Assembly (NCBI GenBank): GCA_033557465.1
Contig: CM066048.1
Coordinates: forward strand, 16,778,305-16,842,304
Source: Ichthyophis bannanicus
Taxonomy: Eukaryota > Chordata > Amphibia > Gymnophiona > Ichthyophiidae
Direction: 5' to 3'
Length of the DNA: 64,000 nucleotides
Below the pieces are notes generated by a model. It saw only the letters and a program-made list of their open reading frames with translations, had not been told where the DNA came from and did no database searches. Shown here one piece after another: positions 43,601-55,035 of the stretch. Each line of letters begins with the position of its first letter. The stretch's first letter is position 1. A program made the translations under genes and the position numbers.

Positions 43601-45050
43601 GAGCTATAGGAAAGGTGAAGTGACTCTGAACAAGCAACCTGTCAGTTCTGGTAGAAATAAGAAAACAGAATTTTCCCATAAAAGACTACCAGTCCCAGAA
43701 TGCACCAGGTTTCCAACAGCCATTAGAGGAGCTGAAGTGGGGAAACGTGTGTTCAATCAGGAGGGCTATGAGGTAATCCCTAAGCACTCATCTCAAAGGG
43801 CAGGGCCTGATTCAGCACAGCTGCGCTGTGTTAGGGAGGAGCACTCATCTGAGCAGAATAAAGGTAGAGTTTATTCTACAGAGAATTATCCTTATCCTGA
43901 GAATCAGCTTGAGCTTGATCATCAGTTTCATCTGAAAGATCATCAGAAGCAGAAGCCAAACCGGACGGACAGAGAGGGAAAGAAACCCTTTGGAAGAAGG
44001 AAGAGAAAAGCCTTTGAGAGGTCTAGAAGAGTCCAGAGCAGTACGTATACTGGGAGGCATTTCAAGGGCCAGCATACACCATTGGACTGGGGAAAGCCAG
44101 AGGAATGGTGCTGCAGAGCTAGGAATCTCCAGACGGTACCTGTGAGAGAGACGGCTACACGTAGATGGGACCCTAAGACCCGTGCCAGAAGGTATGTGAA
44201 GAGAGATCCAGTGTCCAGGGATCTGGATTGGAAGGCTGGACATAAGAACTGGACTACATACTGGCCAGGCTATATAGAGAGGAACTCTAACAGCAATGGA
44301 AGCTCAGGTATGAACACTGATCTATGCCCTAGCTATAACCTTGAAAGACAGCAGGGAAACAAGTATTCTCCTGAAAGTGCTCCATTGAGAGATTCATCCA
44401 TGATATTGAACCCATGCTTGTTGAAGAAGGGGAAATGATAGCAGATGAAGATTCTGTTTACATGGACTGCTCTCTGTCTAAACTCCTTTGGTAACTTTCT
44501 GTTATAAAGTACAGCAACCATCACAAAGAAATATAAACTTGTTCTTTAATCTACTCAGAAAAGCTCCTGTGTAGGATTTCTGGCCACGCTGTAGAAAGCA
44601 AGCCAGCTAAGGGGTTTCAGCTGGATAACTGCTAGCAATTGAGCCTTACCTAATTGCTTGTGAGCTAGGAGAGAATCACTTCTGAATCTATGTGGGAAGT
44701 TATCAGAAGTTAACCTGAAAAGAACAGTTTTTTTTCTTGCTTTGTGGCTTTTGGTTTGTTTGATATATGCTAAGAAAACATTAGTTAATGCCTGACAAGT
44801 TTGAAGGTTGTTTTCCTGATTTTGTTTTTTTTTCAAGTTTAACACTGAAAGCAAGTAACCTGATTTATGTGCTACCAAGCATATCTGTGTTGGGAGAAAT
44901 AACCCCATAAATAAATATCTTATTGGCTTTACCCAAAAGCACAACTAATTATTGTGAGCAGCTGTGTCTGGTGTGAATGAACTGCATTGCCCACAATACC
45001 TTGCAAATCATATAGATATATGCACTTGCCAAGACTGTGAAGATTCTCAC
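43568..45050 (+). mobile_element. Unclassified unit U2, sister of U1
   Basis: Insertion between Gag and RT of DIRS element C. Starts TGTGATA at 43568 and has TATATAGAG near 44272 and ATAAATAAATATC near 44908, the same order of signals as U1. CCTC occurs both just before 43568 and at about 45069, which could be a 4-bp duplication if the unit ends in CTGACA there. The right limit is uncertain, and no gag-pol is seen. Confidence 0.4.
43620..44438 (+). CDS. Open frame of unit U2, unknown function
   Basis: A 272-codon frame, very basic and polar (RDPVSRDLDWKAGHKNW, GRRKRKAFERSRR), with no recognised domain. Near its end the neighbouring frame gives EPMLVEEGEMIADED and then MDCS (44411-44490), matching the end of U1's frame. 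The true product, if any, therefore used a different phase at the C-terminus and this frame is shifted late. Could be a decayed accessory or Gag-like protein; I cannot assign a function. Confidence 0.3.
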   Translation: MTLNKQPVSSGRNKKTEFSHKRLPVPECTRFPTAIRGAEVGKRVFNQEGYEVIPKHSSQRAGPDSAQLRCVREEHSSEQNKGRVYSTENYPYPENQLELDHQFHLKDHQKQKPNRTDREGKKPFGRRKRKAFERSRRVQSSTYTGRHFKGQHTPLDWGKPEEWCCRARNLQTVPVRETATRRWDPKTRARRYVKRDPVSRDLDWKAGHKNWTTYWPGYIERNSNSNGSSGMNTDLCPSYNLERQQGNKYSPESAPLRDSSMILNPCLLKKGK

Positions 45051-45089
45051 CCAGGCAGCCGTCTGACACCTCTTACCCCAAGGAAGACA

Positions 45090-46640
45090 GCAGCTCACAG
45101 GGGGACGTCTAATCCTGTATACCCACAGGTGGCCAGCCATTACCACCTATTCCTGGGCACTCCAGTTGGTCAGGAAAGGCTACCTGCTCCATCTGACTCA
45201 GATACCCCAGGAGAGCCCCCCAGGTCTCCCCTTCACCGGGACCTCCTATTGCAGGAGCTTGCAGGCCTTCTCGAGAACAAAGCAGTAGAACTGGTACCAT
45301 AACATCTCAGGGGCAAGGGGGTTCTACTCCAGTCATTTCCTTATGCCAGAAAGAACAGGGGGCCTAAGGTGCATCTTGGACCTGTGCAACCTGAACATTC
45401 TTGGTGAGGGAGAAGTTCAAGATACTGTCCCTTGAAACATTGCTGCCTTACCTCCAGCAGGGAGACTGGCTATGCTCCTTGGATCTGAAGGATGCCTATA
45501 GCCACATCCTCGTTCACCCCAGCCACAGGCATTCACCATGATGGGGGGCGACCACTAACAGTACAGGGTACTACTCTTCGGCCTGGTCTCCGCCCCCAGG
45601 ATCTTCACCAAATGCCTCGCAGTAGTGGCCACCTTCCTCCGCCTGCAGGGGGTGTTTGTTTTCCCCTACCTGGACGACGGGCTCATAAGAAGAGTTACGG
45701 CACAGGGGTGCAGCAGGCCACAGCATGCACTACCCAGATCCTGCAACATCTGGGGTTCGTGATAAACTACCCCAAATACCGCCGCCTCCCGACCCGATGT
45801 CTGGAGTTCATAGGGGCAAAGCTGGACCCTCTTCAGGCAAAGGCCTTCTTTCCCCTGGACCGGGCAGACCATCTCAGGGCACTGGCCATAGACGTGCAGC
45901 ACTGTCCCACAGTGTCAGCTCGGCTTCTACTGCGCCTTCTCAGACACATGGCCTCTACGGTCCATGTCACCCCAGACGCCTGTCTGCACATGAGGGCCGC
46001 TCAGTTGTGCCTGTGGGACTAGTGGACACAGGCCATGGGCTGTCTCCAAGACAGAGTCTCGGTGACCCACCAGCTGGCGGAGTCTCTGACTTCGTGGCAA
46101 AATCCCTGACACCTGCAGGTGGGGATGCTTTTCCAAACCCCAAATCCTCTGCGGGTCCTCACTATGGACGCGTCCCTGCTGGGATGGTGAGCCCACTGTG
46201 AAGAACTCCGAATCCAGGGCAGCTGGTCTCAAGCCGAGAGCAACCTGCAGATCAACCTCCTGGAGCTTTGGGTAATATATCTGGCCCTCCGAGCATTCTG
46301 TCACTGCCTGAGGCACCAGACGGTGCTTATCCAAACAGACAATCAGGTGGCTGTGTTCTATGTGAACAAGCAGGGGGGCACGGGGTACTGCACCCTCTGC
46401 CATGAAGCGATGACACTCTGCTCCTATGCAGTTCAACAGGGAATACTCCTACAGGTAGTATACCTACCAGGCCAGGACAATGCTCTGGCAGACAGACTGA
46501 ACAGGGTCCTTCAGCTGCGCGAGTGGCAGCTGGACCCCAGAGTAGCCAACCGGCTGTTTCATCTCTGGGGGACCCCATGGGTGGACCTCTTTGCCAGCCT
46601 GGACAACTATCAGTTGCCTCACTTCTATTCCTAGTAGTCC
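45090..46640 (+). pseudogene. DIRS RT-RNase H, element C
   Basis: RT enters near 45095 with WPAITTYSWALQLVRKGY and shows CILDLCNLNIL near 45375, VLLFGLVSAPRIFTKCLAVV near 45565 and an intact catalytic box FPYLDDGLI (YLDD at 45667-45678). Later: LRHMASTVHVTPDACLHM near 45940. RNase H: TMDASLLGW near 46165, LLELWVIYLALRAF near 46255, IQTDNQVAVFYVNKQGGT (46323 on), DNALADRLNRVL near 46475. At least four frame changes and stops. The gene is cut at 46667 by DIRS element B and resumes at 52183 (FLIPWSDSLMYVFP). Confidence 0.87.
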
Positions 46641-47029
46641 CACTCATCCCAGGTAGCGGTAGATGCATTTCCTTATCGGTCCTACAGTTCAGTCCTCCAC
46701 CTTTGGGTAGTGTACCTCCTCCTGCAGCATGGAGACTGGACAAGTCAAATTCGTGACATCACCGGGTATATCTTGCTGGTGTTCTCCCATCATCCTCCAG
46801 TGTGTCCAGTCTCCATGCAGCAGGAGGACGTAGTGAGCCTAGGTGCTGGGCTCACTAGAGGATTCCATAAGGAGCATTAGTGTAGTTCTTGAAGGTTTTA
46901 TTTTCTTTTACCTCTAATTTCATTATGTTGTTTTTTTCTTTGGGCACGGTTGCTTTAAAAAAAAAAAAAAATTAAAGTGGAATTCACCTTTGGATGTGGG
47001 GGGAATTGAACCTCTGAGGGTTCTTCTCT

Positions 47030-47400
47030 CCCTGCAGAATCGCCCGGGTGTTGGTCGCTCTCCCCTCCTAGTCGGAACAGAGGGGAGTTGTGCGGCAGCA
47101 GCGACGACTGGCCAGAGCGCTGGAGTGCTTCGTGGCAGCAGGCCGGGAGCCGGAGAGCCCTCTCCGCGTCAGCTGATCACACCTTGTGGTGCTCAGCAGC
47201 GCGGATTGCAGGGCGGGCAATCGCAGGAACGAAAAGGTACTTCGCCCGGGGGGGGGGGGCGTTGTTCACGGCAGGAGAGTCACGCCGCAACGTAATCAAG
47301 CACGGAGGCTTCAGGGCCCGGCTTGTGGTGTGCGCGGGAAAGCAGGCCCTGCTGTTTTTCTTTAGCGGGCTGTGTTTCCCGCGCTTCTAAGGCAGCAGGA
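47030..47400 (+). other. GC/CpG-rich leader inside DIRS B
   Basis: CG-dense segment (CGCCCGGGTG at 47042, GCAGCAGCGACGACTGG, a G-run at 47250) upstream of the decayed genes. Element A has a milder counterpart around 6060-6260. Possibly the element's promoter or 5' UTR; I see no host-exon signature. Confidence 0.35.
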
Positions 47401-47411
47401 AGATTGCGAAA

Positions 47412-47793
47412 ATGCAAGGAAAATCTACAGACTTTACATACTTTGCACTGGATGATGTCATTCGAGTAGATTTTAAAGGAGACCAGCACAAGCGGTGGAA
47501 AAATAAGAAACACCCTATAATAATCCACTTCCTCGGATATACAGCTAGTAAAAAAATTAGATTCTGGCAAAGAAAGGAAAGCAGAATTCAAAGTGGCGTT
47601 TAATGTCTCTTAATATCATTTAAGAGAAAAGGTTAGCCATTGTAGATTCTATTAAATATCTTCTACTTTGACTATTGTGGAAAAAGTGGTGACAGCATTT
47701 GAGCTACAAGGATTTCACGTGCCCAGGACTCCTTTCAGCGGCTACATTCTGTCTCATTTTTCTGCCATATTGGAGGAAAAGTGTAAGGTTTAA
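47412..47793 (+). other. Open segments of unknown origin in DIRS B
   Basis: A 63-codon frame (47412-47603) contains KKHPIIIHFLGYTASKKI, vaguely like the core of L1-type ORF1 proteins. A second segment (47674-47793, no ATG) reads VEKVVTAFELQGFHVPRTPF on toward LEEKCKV. Neither has an equivalent I recognise in element A. They could be a decayed L1-like ORF1 fragment or divergent Gag N-terminus. Confidence 0.3.
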
Positions 47794-48384
47794 AAAAAAT
47801 GCTGCCTTTATATATCTCTAAAGTGTTCAGATTCGAAGAAGACATATCAAAGCTTACTTATTAGTTGTCAGTTATAAGTAAGTTAGCATTAGATAGGCAT
47901 GATTTAGTAAAATTTCAAAGACTATGATCTTGTTAAATTAATCGTTTATTTGTTGATATTCTGCCTTTGCAGGGTTTTATGGCCTATCAAAAGCGGTTTG
48001 CATTTTCTTCCTGTAGTTTTAACAAACATCAAAGTAGAAGGGGTAGGAAATATCTGATAGCATAGAAGAGAGGGGCAGAGACTTTCTTAATGGCAGGCTA
48101 CAAATGCCTCTTAAAAAAACCCAAACAAAAAAAAAAGCTGGTTTTCAACCATGTCCCTCCAGTCTAGACAAATGGTGGGGTGTCACCCTTATAAGCTGAG
48201 GCACCTTCTCTTCCTCTCCTGTATGTCAGTCTCCAACAACTGGTAAACTTTCACACAGGCATCTTTCTGAAACTGTTGGTGGTTTAGTCACCCCTATTTT
48301 TCTTGACTAGTGTAGTGTTGCTTAGGGAAGCAACAGAACTGTCCATCAAGCAGAGGCTTCAGACTGCATGTTGTTCAAACTAAA

Positions 48385-48446
48385 AAAATAAATATATCTA
48401 TCTATCTATCTATACTGTGTGTATATATGTGTGTATATATATATGT
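48385..48446. repeat. Simple repeats (TATC)n and (TG/TA)n
   Basis: Six or so TATC units at about 48395-48415, followed directly by alternating TGTG/TATA to 48446. Microsatellite within DIRS element B. Confidence 0.9.
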
Positions 48447-49189
48447 AAATATGGCGTATGGCAGGTAACTTTGGCAGTCTATCCCATAGCCCTTCAGGGG
48501 GTGGGGGAGTCTTCTGCGGGACACCTTGAGCCTTTGAATCTGCATCGGGGTCTCCCGACAGCAGTGCTTCAGAGATCTGGTGAATATGGCCAGCCACTAT
48601 TCTCAGTTTCCGCAGTAAGTGATTGAATCGGCGGTTTTTTCAGCATTCTCAGCATTGGGATCGGGCCGTTGGTGTGAGCAGGAGCGGGCCTTGCAGTCAG
48701 CGGGATCTCGAGGACCAGAGTTTTATTTTAGCAAGCTGGCTAACATGTTGTGTGGTCCACATGCGGTGCGTGGCGTAGCGCTCTCTCGTCAGCCGGATGC
48801 GGATAAGGAGATGGGGAGTGTCCGTTCTCCCGGTATAGATGCAGCGAGGTCTCATTCCCAAGTCACAGTTCTAAGTCCCTACTCTGGCCCAACTTGATAT
48901 ACCTGTTCTTTATAAGTACAGTGCAGATTCTGCCTGCGTTGTACAACCCTGAGTTAGCTGTAAACTGCACTGAATTTGAGAGAGTGCTATTTGGAGTGAG
49001 ATAAATAAATAGGTCACGGAATCGTTGATTATCCCTGGACCTAGGCGGTGCAACATTGAAGGATGCGCAAGCCTGAAAGCTTATGGAAACTGGCCTTTGA
49101 GGTTTATGCTCTCTCCTGGCAATTTCCTTTGGTGGAGCTTGGGTGCCGACAGCTACCTCAGGTGAGGCAACCATACAGTGGCCATATCA

Positions 49190-50500
49190 GCAGGTGCGGG
49201 AGCGTTTATTGTAGGCGTTGCGATCTTGATCAGGGGCGGCTTATTTAGAGGAAGTCCATGGTGATTGGATTAGGCTGCTGGCGAATCATAGGGCTTCCTT
49301 GGTAGCCCTGCACCGGTACCAGTGGTTAAGAAATAGAGGGGCGGACACTTCTTCTACAGCGCAGCTTAGTAAGCTTCCTTTTAGGCCTGGTACGACGACG
49401 GTCATTGCTATGTTTATCTGGGAGTACCGGAGAGGACGGGTCTCCCCATCCTATTCTGGATTTCACAGGGTGACTTCCTGTCTAATCATCCCTCAAATTT
49501 TCAGGGGTGTAATGGCAAGGCCCCATCAGACCACTTCAGCCGGAAAAAAAAAATTAAGGCTCGTGCTTCCATGAGGGCGGTTTTACTTTCAAGCTCTGGC
49601 CTTCGGTGGGGCAACAGCTCCACGAACCTTCACCTAGGTTATGGTGGGGGTGGCGGCGGAGATGCGAAAGGAAGGAATCTGGGTTCACCCTTGCGTTGAC
49701 GGTGGTTGAGTTAAAAAAAAACAAACAAACAAAAAAAAACCTGAGGCGGGGAGCTTGCAGGTTACTAGCAGAGTAGGCAAGTTTGCTTCTGAGACTCGGC
49801 AGGGTGGTCAATGCGACCATTGGCCGGCTAGTCCAGGCTCAGGACCTGGAAGAAGTACGGTTCAACTCTCGTTTGGGAGCAGTAGGTCTGACGGATCAGC
49901 GAGGTCAGGCTTTGCGGCCTAGCACGCGAGTGGATGTCGACACCAGCTCTGTCAGCTTGGAGTTGCCTTTGCGTGCTTCGGTCAAGGGTGGTGACCCTGC
50001 AGTTAGTATCATGGGCCAGATCTCACATGCGTCCTTTTCAAGAGGTCCTCACTCTGCCGTTCTTAACATCAGAACGATTCTGTGTACAAGCGTTTGTCCG
50101 GTCCCTGGCGGGTCAGGTAGTCCCTTCAGTGGTGGTTTCCATCTGCGAAATCTGGCAGCGGGATTGCCACTGGAGCAACCTCAGTAGATCCCGAGGTGGC
50201 CAGAGATATGTTTCACAGGCAGCGCTACCATGAAAGAGGAAGAGAGAGCCCGGTTGGAGGGGGTGGAGCCACGACTACAGATGATCTCGGCAGAGCACCT
50301 TGCAGGAACGGATGATGTGATAGCGGATGTTTCAGCAGAGTCTGGGTGGATGCCAGAGAATGGAAGCTTCATTCGGAAGTGTTGGCACAGATAGTTGTCA
50401 GGTGGGGTCATCCGGTTAGGGACCTCTTGACAAATTTTCAGCCGGCCAAGGCAAATGGCTTCTACAGCAAGAAAGGGGTTTTCACCTAGTCTCTTCTGTC
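49190..50500 (+). pseudogene. Gag end and RT-RNase H remnants, element B
   Basis: Gag end: NHRASLVALHRYQWLRNRGA and STAQLSKLPFRPGT (49285-49390), parallel to element A at 7830-7930. RT: FQALAFGGATAPRTFT (49588-49635), then MRKEGIWVHPCVDGG where YLDD would be (CVDG). Thumb: SIMGQISH / ARSHMRPFQEVLTLPFL near 50020-50070. RNase H end: SAEHLAGTDDVIADVSAESG and NGSFIRK near 50290-50390. Much of the palm is deleted and frames change repeatedly. Confidence 0.75.
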
Positions 50501-50689
50501 TTTTCCCCATGGGCGTTCATAGGACGAGTGGTTCAGTGCATCAGGGCACGTTGGGGGAGAGTACTGTTGGTGGCATCAGATTAGCCGAGGCATCCGTGGT
50601 AGGCCGAATTAGTTGGGCTTCTCGGCGGGGACCCTGGCGATGGTCGGCAACAGCAAATATTTTGTCCCAGGGCCCTATTTGATTGCCTC

Positions 50690-51497
50690 TAGTGGATCGG
50701 TTCGTGCGTATGGCTTGGCCATGGACTGGGCGCAGGTAAGGAAGACAGGCTATTCTGGAGCTGGGTTTTCATCCTTATGTCGAGTCGGAAAGGCCACATA
50801 GTTAAGGTTACAGCTAGCAAGGCTGGCGTATTACAGAGATAAAGTCCAAGGAATATTCTTGGGGGCTATCACGTCAATGTACTGCGTTTCTGTGTTTCTT
50901 TCTGCGGTTCTAGGCTATAGCTTCACGCAGTAGGAGGTAGCATCTGGGGGGGTCCCATCTTGGGGTTAAGAGTTTTATCTGTGGCGCCTTTTGAAACCTC
51001 GCAGCAAGCTTCGGTCAAATATTTTGCCTTAGACGGTGAGTTTAAGGGCCATCGGTTCGGCACAACGTGTTGTGGAGCTGCAGGCGTTGTCCTGTCGAGA
51101 GTCATGTTGTCCTTTTCTAGGGAAAAGATAGCGTTGAGGCCCGTACTGTCGGTTGGTCAAAACTAGCTTTGTCTTTCATATAAATCAAGCAGTAGCATTG
51201 CTGGTATTAGGAACTGCAGGTAGGAGCATCTCATACCGTAGTTTACATTGCTCAGACATTAAGAGAGTGCCGTGTTAGTTTTTAACGGTGTCGGAGCGTT
51301 TGTTTCTTCTCCTTGGAGGTTTCCGTAAAGGAGCAGTGGTACCTAAAGCGGCAATTTCCAGCTGGACCCGGGCAGCCATAGGAGTTGCGGGCTTGCCCTT
51401 CTGGTGCGCTAGCGATGCCTGGTGCAGGGCACAGTGTAGTTTCGCCAGTGAAGAGGTTCAGAGTGCCCTCTTGGTCATTTCTTCATACTTTCGGTAA
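50690..51497 (+). pseudogene. Tyrosine recombinase remnant, element B
   Basis: Only parts legible. The frame at 51288-51497 gives FRKGAVVPKAAISSWTRAAI, matching the KGxxxxKAxIxxW block that precedes the HxxR box in element A. SFLHTFGNIYYLEV near 51470-51510 is the C-terminal part with candidate tyrosines. The HxxR box itself is not clear. The internal complementary region follows about 100 bp downstream. Confidence 0.65.
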
Positions 51498-51600
51498 CAT
51501 CTATTAGCTGGAGGTGCAGGCAGTGAACGGTGCCTGTTCAGTTCGGCGGTGTGGCGAGCCGGTTGGAAAGGTCCCTCCCAATGATTACGGCTCTGTTACA

Positions 51601-51700
51601 TCCCAGAGGTGGAGAACTGAACTGTAGGACCGATAAGGAAATGGAAATTACACTTAACTGGTAATTGTTGTTCCTTGAGGGAGTACAGTTCAGTCCTCAT
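51601..51700 (+). repeat. Internal complementary region of DIRS B
   Basis: First half (51601-51638) is the inverse of the left edge 46671-46708. Second half (51643-51700) is the inverse of the right edge 52121-52178. Between them AAAT (51639-51642) is the inverse of the insertion core attt. This is the sequence that templates circle closure in DIRS replication. Confidence 0.9.
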
Positions 51701-53222
51701 TCCCGCCCGGGGATGAACAACTCAAGATGCAAGGCGTCGGTTTGGAGGGGGTTTCCGGTCCATAAGGGGGCAACGTGTTCTGCCATGCTGGTGATCAAGG
51801 GAGTATCTTTCTTCATATGATCCATTTTAGTCCTCCTTTCTTCCCTCTGTCTGTCTTTCTCTGATCTGCGGGTAAGAAGATAGGGTCAAGGAGGAGGGTG
51901 TTCTTTGCCTTTTATTTCAGGGCACTGTACTTTAAAAGTTGAAGGTTAAGCATAGAAATGTAATTAATTCCTTAACTGCTCATTTGTTGCTCCTTTGAGT
52001 CTGCTTTGTCAGTAGGTCACTGGGGGATGATGGGAGAACACCAGCAAGATATACCCAGTGATGTCACGAATTTGACTTGTCCAGTATCCATGCTGCAGGA
52101 GGAGGTGCACTACCCAGAGGTGGAGGACTGAACTGTACTCCCTCAAGGAACAACAATTACCAGGTAAGTGTAATTTCCATTTCTCATCCCATGGTCGGAC
52201 AGCCTCATGTATGTCTTTCCACCCACGCCGCTGATTGCCAAAATACTCTTCAAGGCTCTTCACGACAAGGCATTGCTGATTCTGTTGGCAGCATGGTGGC
52301 CCAGGCAGTCGTGGTTCCCGCAATCCTCCAGTTGTCAGTGGAGACTCCGATCCCCCTGGGTTCTTGTCTCAGGAAGAGGGCTCTCTCGTGCACCCCAACC
52401 TGGGGTCCCCATCTCTGACGGCATGGCTGCTGAAAGAGTGACCTTAGCTCCTTTCATTCTCTCGGGAGAAGTGGAAGAGATCCTGCTGGCCTCCCCGTAA
52501 GTCCTCTGCCAGGAGTGCTTATGCCTTCAAATGGTGCAGGTCTGGTGCGCGGAGCAATAGGTGAACCCGTTCTCCTGCCTGGCGCAGCTGGTGATGCAGT
52601 ACCTTCTTCATTTCTTGCAATATGGGCTCAAATCAAACTCCGTGAGAGTGCACCTCAGTGCCCTGGTGGCACATCACCATCCTGTTGAAGGCAAGCCCCT
52701 TTCAGTCCAACTTCTGGTGACCCGCTTCTTGAGGGGACTCCTGCTGTCCAAACCCCCCCGTCCATCCTCCGGAAATGGAATGGGACCTCAATGTAGTATT
52801 GGGACAGCTCACTCGCCCACCATTTGAGCCTCTAGCTACCTATCACCTGAGGTACCGCTCATGGAAGGTCGTGTTCCTGGTGGCACTTACCTCCACTCAC
52901 AGGGTCAGCAAGCTTCAAGCCCTGGTGGCAGAGGCATCGTATACAAGATTCTATATGAATAGGGTCATGCTATGCACACACCCAAAATTCCTTCTGAAGG
53001 TGGTATCTTCTTTCCACCTTAACCAGGAGGTGGTGTTACATAGTAACATAATAAATGACGGCAGATAAAGACCAGTATGGTCCATCTAGTCTGCCCAGTA
53101 AGATGGCAAGAGTAGGTGCACCTGCTGATCCGTGCAGGTCACCCCTCCCCATGTCTGTTTAGGGGTGAACCCACCGCTCCATGTAGGACACCCCTGTTTG
53201 TTGAGAAATTAGATAGTTAAGT

Positions 53223-53982
53223 TTATTTTGAATTTATGCTGTTGCTGTAAAGGGATCCACTTTGTCTGTCCCATGCCATTTTGAATTCTGTCACTGTATT
53301 TTCCCCCACCACTTCCATCGGGAGGGCATTCCAAGAATCCACCATCCTTTCAGTGAAAAAATATTTCCTGACATTGCCTTTCAATTTTCCCCCTTGCAGC
53401 TTCATGTTATACCCTCTAGTTTTACAGCTTTCCCGTCTTTGGAAGAGGTTTGTTTGTTCATTAATTCTCTTTAAGTATTTAAAGGTCTGAATCATATCTC
53501 CCCTGTCCCTCTTCTCCTCTAGCGTATACATATTTAGGTCTTCAAGTCTCTTCTCATAAGTCTTCTGACACAGGCTCCAAATCATTTTGGTCACCTTCCT
53601 CTGAACCGCTTCCAGCCTTTTTATATCCTTTGCGAGATATGGCCTCCAAAACTGAACACAGTATTCCAAGTGAGGCCTCTCCAGTGACTTATACAGTGGC
53701 ATTAGTACCTCTTCCTTTCTGCTGGTAATTCCTCTTTGTATGCAGCCCAACATCCTCCTGGGCTTTTGCCACTGCCTTGTCGCACTGTTTTGCCACCTTG
53801 AGATCCTCAGAAATAATCACACCAAGGTCCTTCTCCTGGGCCGTACACACCACCCTCTTGCCCCCTATCGCGTACATTTCCCTTGGATTTCTGCTTCCCA
53901 AGTGCAAGACACTGCACTTCTTCGCATTAAATCTTAACTGCCAAGCATTAGACCATTCTTCCAGCTTTTGTTCTCCACTCAC
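53223..53982 (-). pseudogene. CR1 family 2 ORF2 C-terminal part
   Basis: Two overlapping minus-strand frames (53982-53689 and 53753-53223) with one frameshift near 53745. Content: EEWSNAWQLRFNAKKCSVLH, VVCTAQEKDLGVIISEDLKV, then MLGCIQRGITSRKEEV, RPHLEYCVQFWRPYL and FFTERMVDSWNALPMEVV. The second frame of 176 codons is uninterrupted to its natural stop, showing recent origin. The catalytic RT part lies upstream beyond the L2 insert (55340-55104: [17 protein letters not shown]). Confidence 0.85.
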
Positions 53983-54134
53983 TCAGGGGAGTCCGCTCTG
54001 TTGCAAATTTTCATGTCATCTGCAAAAAGACAAACTTTTCCATTCAGTCCTTCAGCAATATCACTTATAAATACATTGAACAGTGCTGGGCCCAGGACCG
54101 AACCCTGGGGCACCCTGCTAATCACCCTCCTTTC

Positions 54135-55035
54135 ATTCATTCATTTATTTATTTATTTAGAAACAATTTTTATACTGCAATTTCCAAGGATCAATTGCGG
54201 TGTACAGATAACGCACTTTTCAAAATTTTGTAAACAGCTGCATTCTCAAAGTACATGAAACAGAGAGAAATTATATACATGAGCTATGTTCATGTGTTGC
54301 ATGTTAGCATAGACAGAAACACAATTAAACTCAGATAACTATTTACAGTTCATTTGGAGAGTGGGGATTTTGGGTTAGGGGAGGTTAGGGGGGAGGGAGG
54401 GGAATTACCAGAGTATTATTTTGTTCTAGAGTGCCAAAGTGGAGAAGTGGCCTAGTAGTTGGGGCAAGGTACCTCAGGCCAGAAGGTCGGGTTTTCAAAT
54501 CCCACTAGAGGACAAGCAACCTTGGGCTGGAAGGACTGGGGTTTCTAGTCCCACAGGTGCTCCTTGTGGTCTTGGGCAAGCCACTTAACCCTCCATTGTC
54601 CATGTTCCCTGTAAAATAGTTATCTCCAAGTTATAATGTCCTGTTCAATGTAATTTCAGTTTGTTCAATGTAAACCGCCTTGATATCATGAAAGGCGGTA
54701 TATAAGAAATTTTAAATAAATAAATAAAAAAGTGGAGGGTAAATAGGTTTTCAGGTTCTTTCTGAAGGTCTGTAGGTCATTTTGTTCTCTGAGGTGGTCA
54801 GGGAGAGTATTCCTGAGATGAGGGGCTATGTGAGAGAAGGCTTTTTTACTAGTTATTTGTCTAGCTTTCCTAAAATCACTTGGGATCATACGTTTGTTTT
54901 TGTTTTCCTTGGGTTGGTTACGGTTATTTCCTTTTAGTGATAAGTGGTAGAAAGGTACGATGGGGAAATGCAGTTGATTAAGTTAAAATATAAAATACTT
55001 GTTACAACATTTAATGTGACTTTGCATTGGACCAT
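54135..55035 (-). mobile_element. L2-type LINE 3' fragment with a SINE inside
   Basis: Minus-strand tail at 54135 (TTTATTTATTTATTTAG, ATACTGCAATTTCCAAGGAT) and the C-terminal codons of ORF2 at 54889-54740: MIPSDFRKARQITSKKAFSH, HLRNTLPDHLREQNDLQTF, RKNLKTYL. The reading frame is cut by the SINE at 54445-54737. Lies within the CR1 RT. Confidence 0.72.
54445..54737 (+). repeat. tRNA-derived SINE with 9-bp target duplication
   Basis: Plus strand. Head AGTGGCCTAGTAGTTGG (A box) and CGGGTTTTCAAATCC (B box, one change), the shared middle, tail GTAAACCGCCTTGATATCAT and AAATAAATAAATAAA. Direct repeats AAAGTGGAG at 54436-54444 and 54729-54737 flank it. Confidence 0.88.

Larger units (their letters stand above)
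46671..52178 (+). mobile_element. DIRS-type retrotransposon, element B, complete ends
   Basis: Inserted in the RNase H region of element C. Inverted terminal repeats: 46671-46822 versus 52015-52178 (for example TCAAATTCGTGACATCACCG at 46744 mirrors GGTGATGTCACGAATTTGA-like sequence at 52055). The internal complementary region at 51601-51700 joins the inverse of both edges around AAAT. The 4-bp core attt flanks the element at 46667-46670 and 52179-52182. Interior: GC-rich leader, Gag, RT and recombinase, all heavily decayed. Length 5508 bp. Confidence 0.9.

Noticed and set aside
46957..46971. Poly-A run as the tail of a processed pseudogene
   Set aside because: No upstream coding sequence or target duplication; it sits in DIRS B just inside the left terminus.
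47030..47400. Second CpG island promoter of a host gene
   Set aside because: It lies wholly within DIRS element B between its inverted terminal repeats and lacks splice-bounded exons, so an element leader is more likely.
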